NCBI GenBank assembly: GCA_023448955.1
Contig: JAEXJU010000349.1
Location: 1 to 25,015, forward strand
Reading direction: 5' to 3'
Length of the DNA stretch: 25,015 nucleotides
Origin: Bacteroidota bacterium
GTDB taxonomy: Bacteria > Bacteroidota > Bacteroidia > Flavobacteriales > Weeksellaceae
The translations under genes were made by a program, and so were the position numbers. Below, one piece after another: positions 23,889 to 25,015 of this stretch. The notes under the pieces were generated by a model that was not told the DNA's origin, made no database searches, and was given only the letters and a program-made list of their open reading frames with translations. Within the stretch, counting starts at the first letter, position 1, and each line of letters starts with the position of its first letter.

Positions 23889-25015
23889 TTAGTTCAAAAC
23901 TTGTTTCAAACGATTTTTGTCCAATTTATTTTCCCAATTGGAAACGACAACTGTTGCAACCGCATTTCCGATGACATTGGTAAGCGCCCGACATTCCGAC
24001 ATAAATTTATCAATCCCAAGAATCAAAGTCATCCCAGCAATCGGAACTTCTGGAACTACGGCCAAAGTTGCTGCCAATGTTATAAACCCTGCACCGGAAA
24101 CACCAGCCGCTCCTTTGGAACTGAGCATCGCCACCAAAAGCAAACCGAGCTGATGTTCCAGAGTCAAATCGATATTACAGGCCTGAGCAATGAACAATGC
24201 CGCCAAAGTCATATAAATATTAGTGCCGTCGAGATTGAAGGAATAGCCTGTCGGAACCACCAAACCGACAACGCCTCTTTCGCAGCCAGCATTTTCCATC
24301 TTTTTCATCAGTCCGGGAAGTGCCGGCTCGGATGAACTGGTACCTAAAACCAAAAAAATTTCTTCTTTGATATACTTCAGAAATTTGAAAATATTGAAGC
24401 CATTATACCAAGCCACACTTCCTAAAATAAGAATAATAAACAATGCTGATGTGATGTAAAATGTACCGACAAGCATTGCCAGATTTCTGAGCGATTCCAG
24501 TCCATATTTTCCAACTGTGAAAGCCATTGCGCCGAACGCTCCAATTGGTGCAAGCTTCATCAAAATTTCTACAACTTTGAAAATAGGAATAGTTAATGTC
24601 TGAAGAAAATCGTAAATGGGAAAACTTTTCTCTGAAGTGAGTGCCAAAGCAACACCAAATAAAATCGCTACCAGAAGTACCTGAAGAATATTATCACCAG
24701 TTAATGGACTAAACAGGGTCTCAGGAATAATATTGAAAATAAAACTGACCAAAGAATTGTCGTGCGCCGCTTTTACATATTTCTCGATTTCGGCAGCATT
24801 CAGTGTTTTTGGATCGATATTTAGACCTTTTCCGGGCTGCACGAGATGACTCACTAGCATCCCGATAATCAATGCTAATGTTGAAAATGTAAAAAAGTAA
24901 ATGAAAGCTTTTCCTGCAACTCGACCCACTTTTTTGAGGTCGCTCATTCCGGCAATTCCTGTGGAAACAGTGAGGAAAATAACCGGTGCAATAATCATTT
25001 TGACCAGCTTGATAA
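23889..25015 (-). CDS. DctA-type dicarboxylate/amino acid:cation symporter, 5' end cut by the window
   Basis: This is a SDF (DAACS) family secondary transporter that takes up C4-dicarboxylates or acidic amino acids with Na+ or H+. Key motifs are visible: VKMIIAPVIFLTVSTGIAGM, the serine-rich GTSSSEPALPGLM hairpin loop, PTGYSFNLDGTNIYMTLAAL, LLVAMLSSKGAAGVSGAGF, and the C-terminal GIDKFMSECRALTNVIGNAV. The reading frame stays open to the window edge (Ile-Lys-Leu-Val-Lys before the first internal Met at 24998), matching the family. The true start, about 45-50 codons further upstream, is outside. Motif similarity is closest to DctA, but substrate specificity cannot be proven. Confidence 0.93.
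   Translation of the reverse strand, partial: IKLVKMIIAPVIFLTVSTGIAGMSDLKKVGRVAGKAFIYFFTFSTLALIIGMLVSHLVQPGKGLNIDPKTLNAAEIEKYVKAAHDNSLVSFIFNIIPETLFSPLTGDNILQVLLVAILFGVALALTSEKSFPIYDFLQTLTIPIFKVVEILMKLAPIGAFGAMAFTVGKYGLESLRNLAMLVGTFYITSALFIILILGSVAWYNGFNIFKFLKYIKEEIFLVLGTSSSEPALPGLMKKMENAGCERGVVGLVVPTGYSFNLDGTNIYMTLAALFIAQACNIDLTLEHQLGLLLVAMLSSKGAAGVSGAGFITLAATLAVVPEVPIAGMTLILGIDKFMSECRALTNVIGNAVATVVVSNWENKLDKNRLKQVLN

Noticed and set aside
1..25015. CRISPR arrays, transposase genes, integrase or prophage genes
   Set aside because: No regularly spaced direct repeats with unique spacers and no transposase or integrase motifs were found. The only repeats are the short elements listed. The tail-fibre-like modules occur in proteins with signal peptides, not in a phage gene cluster.

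Overview
The window looks like chromosomal DNA of a Bacteroidota member, most likely a Chryseobacterium-like flavobacterium (Weeksellaceae). The reasons are low GC with very AT-rich spacers, genes without Shine-Dalgarno sequences, several upstream matches to the Bacteroidota -7 promoter motif (TAnnTTTG), a fused CcoN-CcoO oxidase, a YceI/porin cluster, a giant modular secreted protein with GEVED and calcium-binding repeats, and a DUF1684 lipoprotein-like secreted protein. The taxonomic call is inference from gene style; no marker gene was compared.

Layout. Positions 1-125 hold tRNA-Leu(CAA) and its terminator. A small XRE-type repressor (183-476, minus) diverges from a two-gene cbb3 oxidase unit, ccoNO-ccoP (645-3823, plus). 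A CinA C-terminal-domain protein (3912-4481, minus) converges on it. After a 556-bp AT-rich spacer comes a plus-strand group of exported proteins: YceI, an outer-membrane porin-like beta-barrel, and a second divergent YceI (5038-7461). A strong bidirectional hairpin (7642-7670) closes this group.

From 7697 to 17793 all genes lie on the minus strand and form what looks like one accessory surface-protein locus. In transcription order they are a TPR / single transmembrane / LuxR-like HTH regulator interrupted by one in-frame TAG, an unknown exported 214-aa protein, a 184-aa exported protein made of two copies of a tail-fibre-like module, and a 2274-aa secreted protein. The giant protein carries a GEVED domain, thrombospondin-3-type calcium repeats, an RCC1-like propeller, a second propeller-like region, Ig-like parts, a choice-of-anchor-like region, and a third copy of the tail-fibre-like module at its C terminus. 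It has no recognisable type IX secretion C-terminal signal. This is the part of the window most likely to contain something undescribed.

The right side is mostly housekeeping: a MutS2-type ATPase without an Smr domain (plus), then on the minus strand a small eRF1-domain-3-like (baeRF-like) protein, a DUF1684 protein, an AI-2E family permease, an RsmI-like SAM methyltransferase and a DctA-type dicarboxylate symporter cut by the window end. Two copies of one short dispersed repeat, in opposite orientation, lie directly after the stop codons of the AI-2E and DctA genes.
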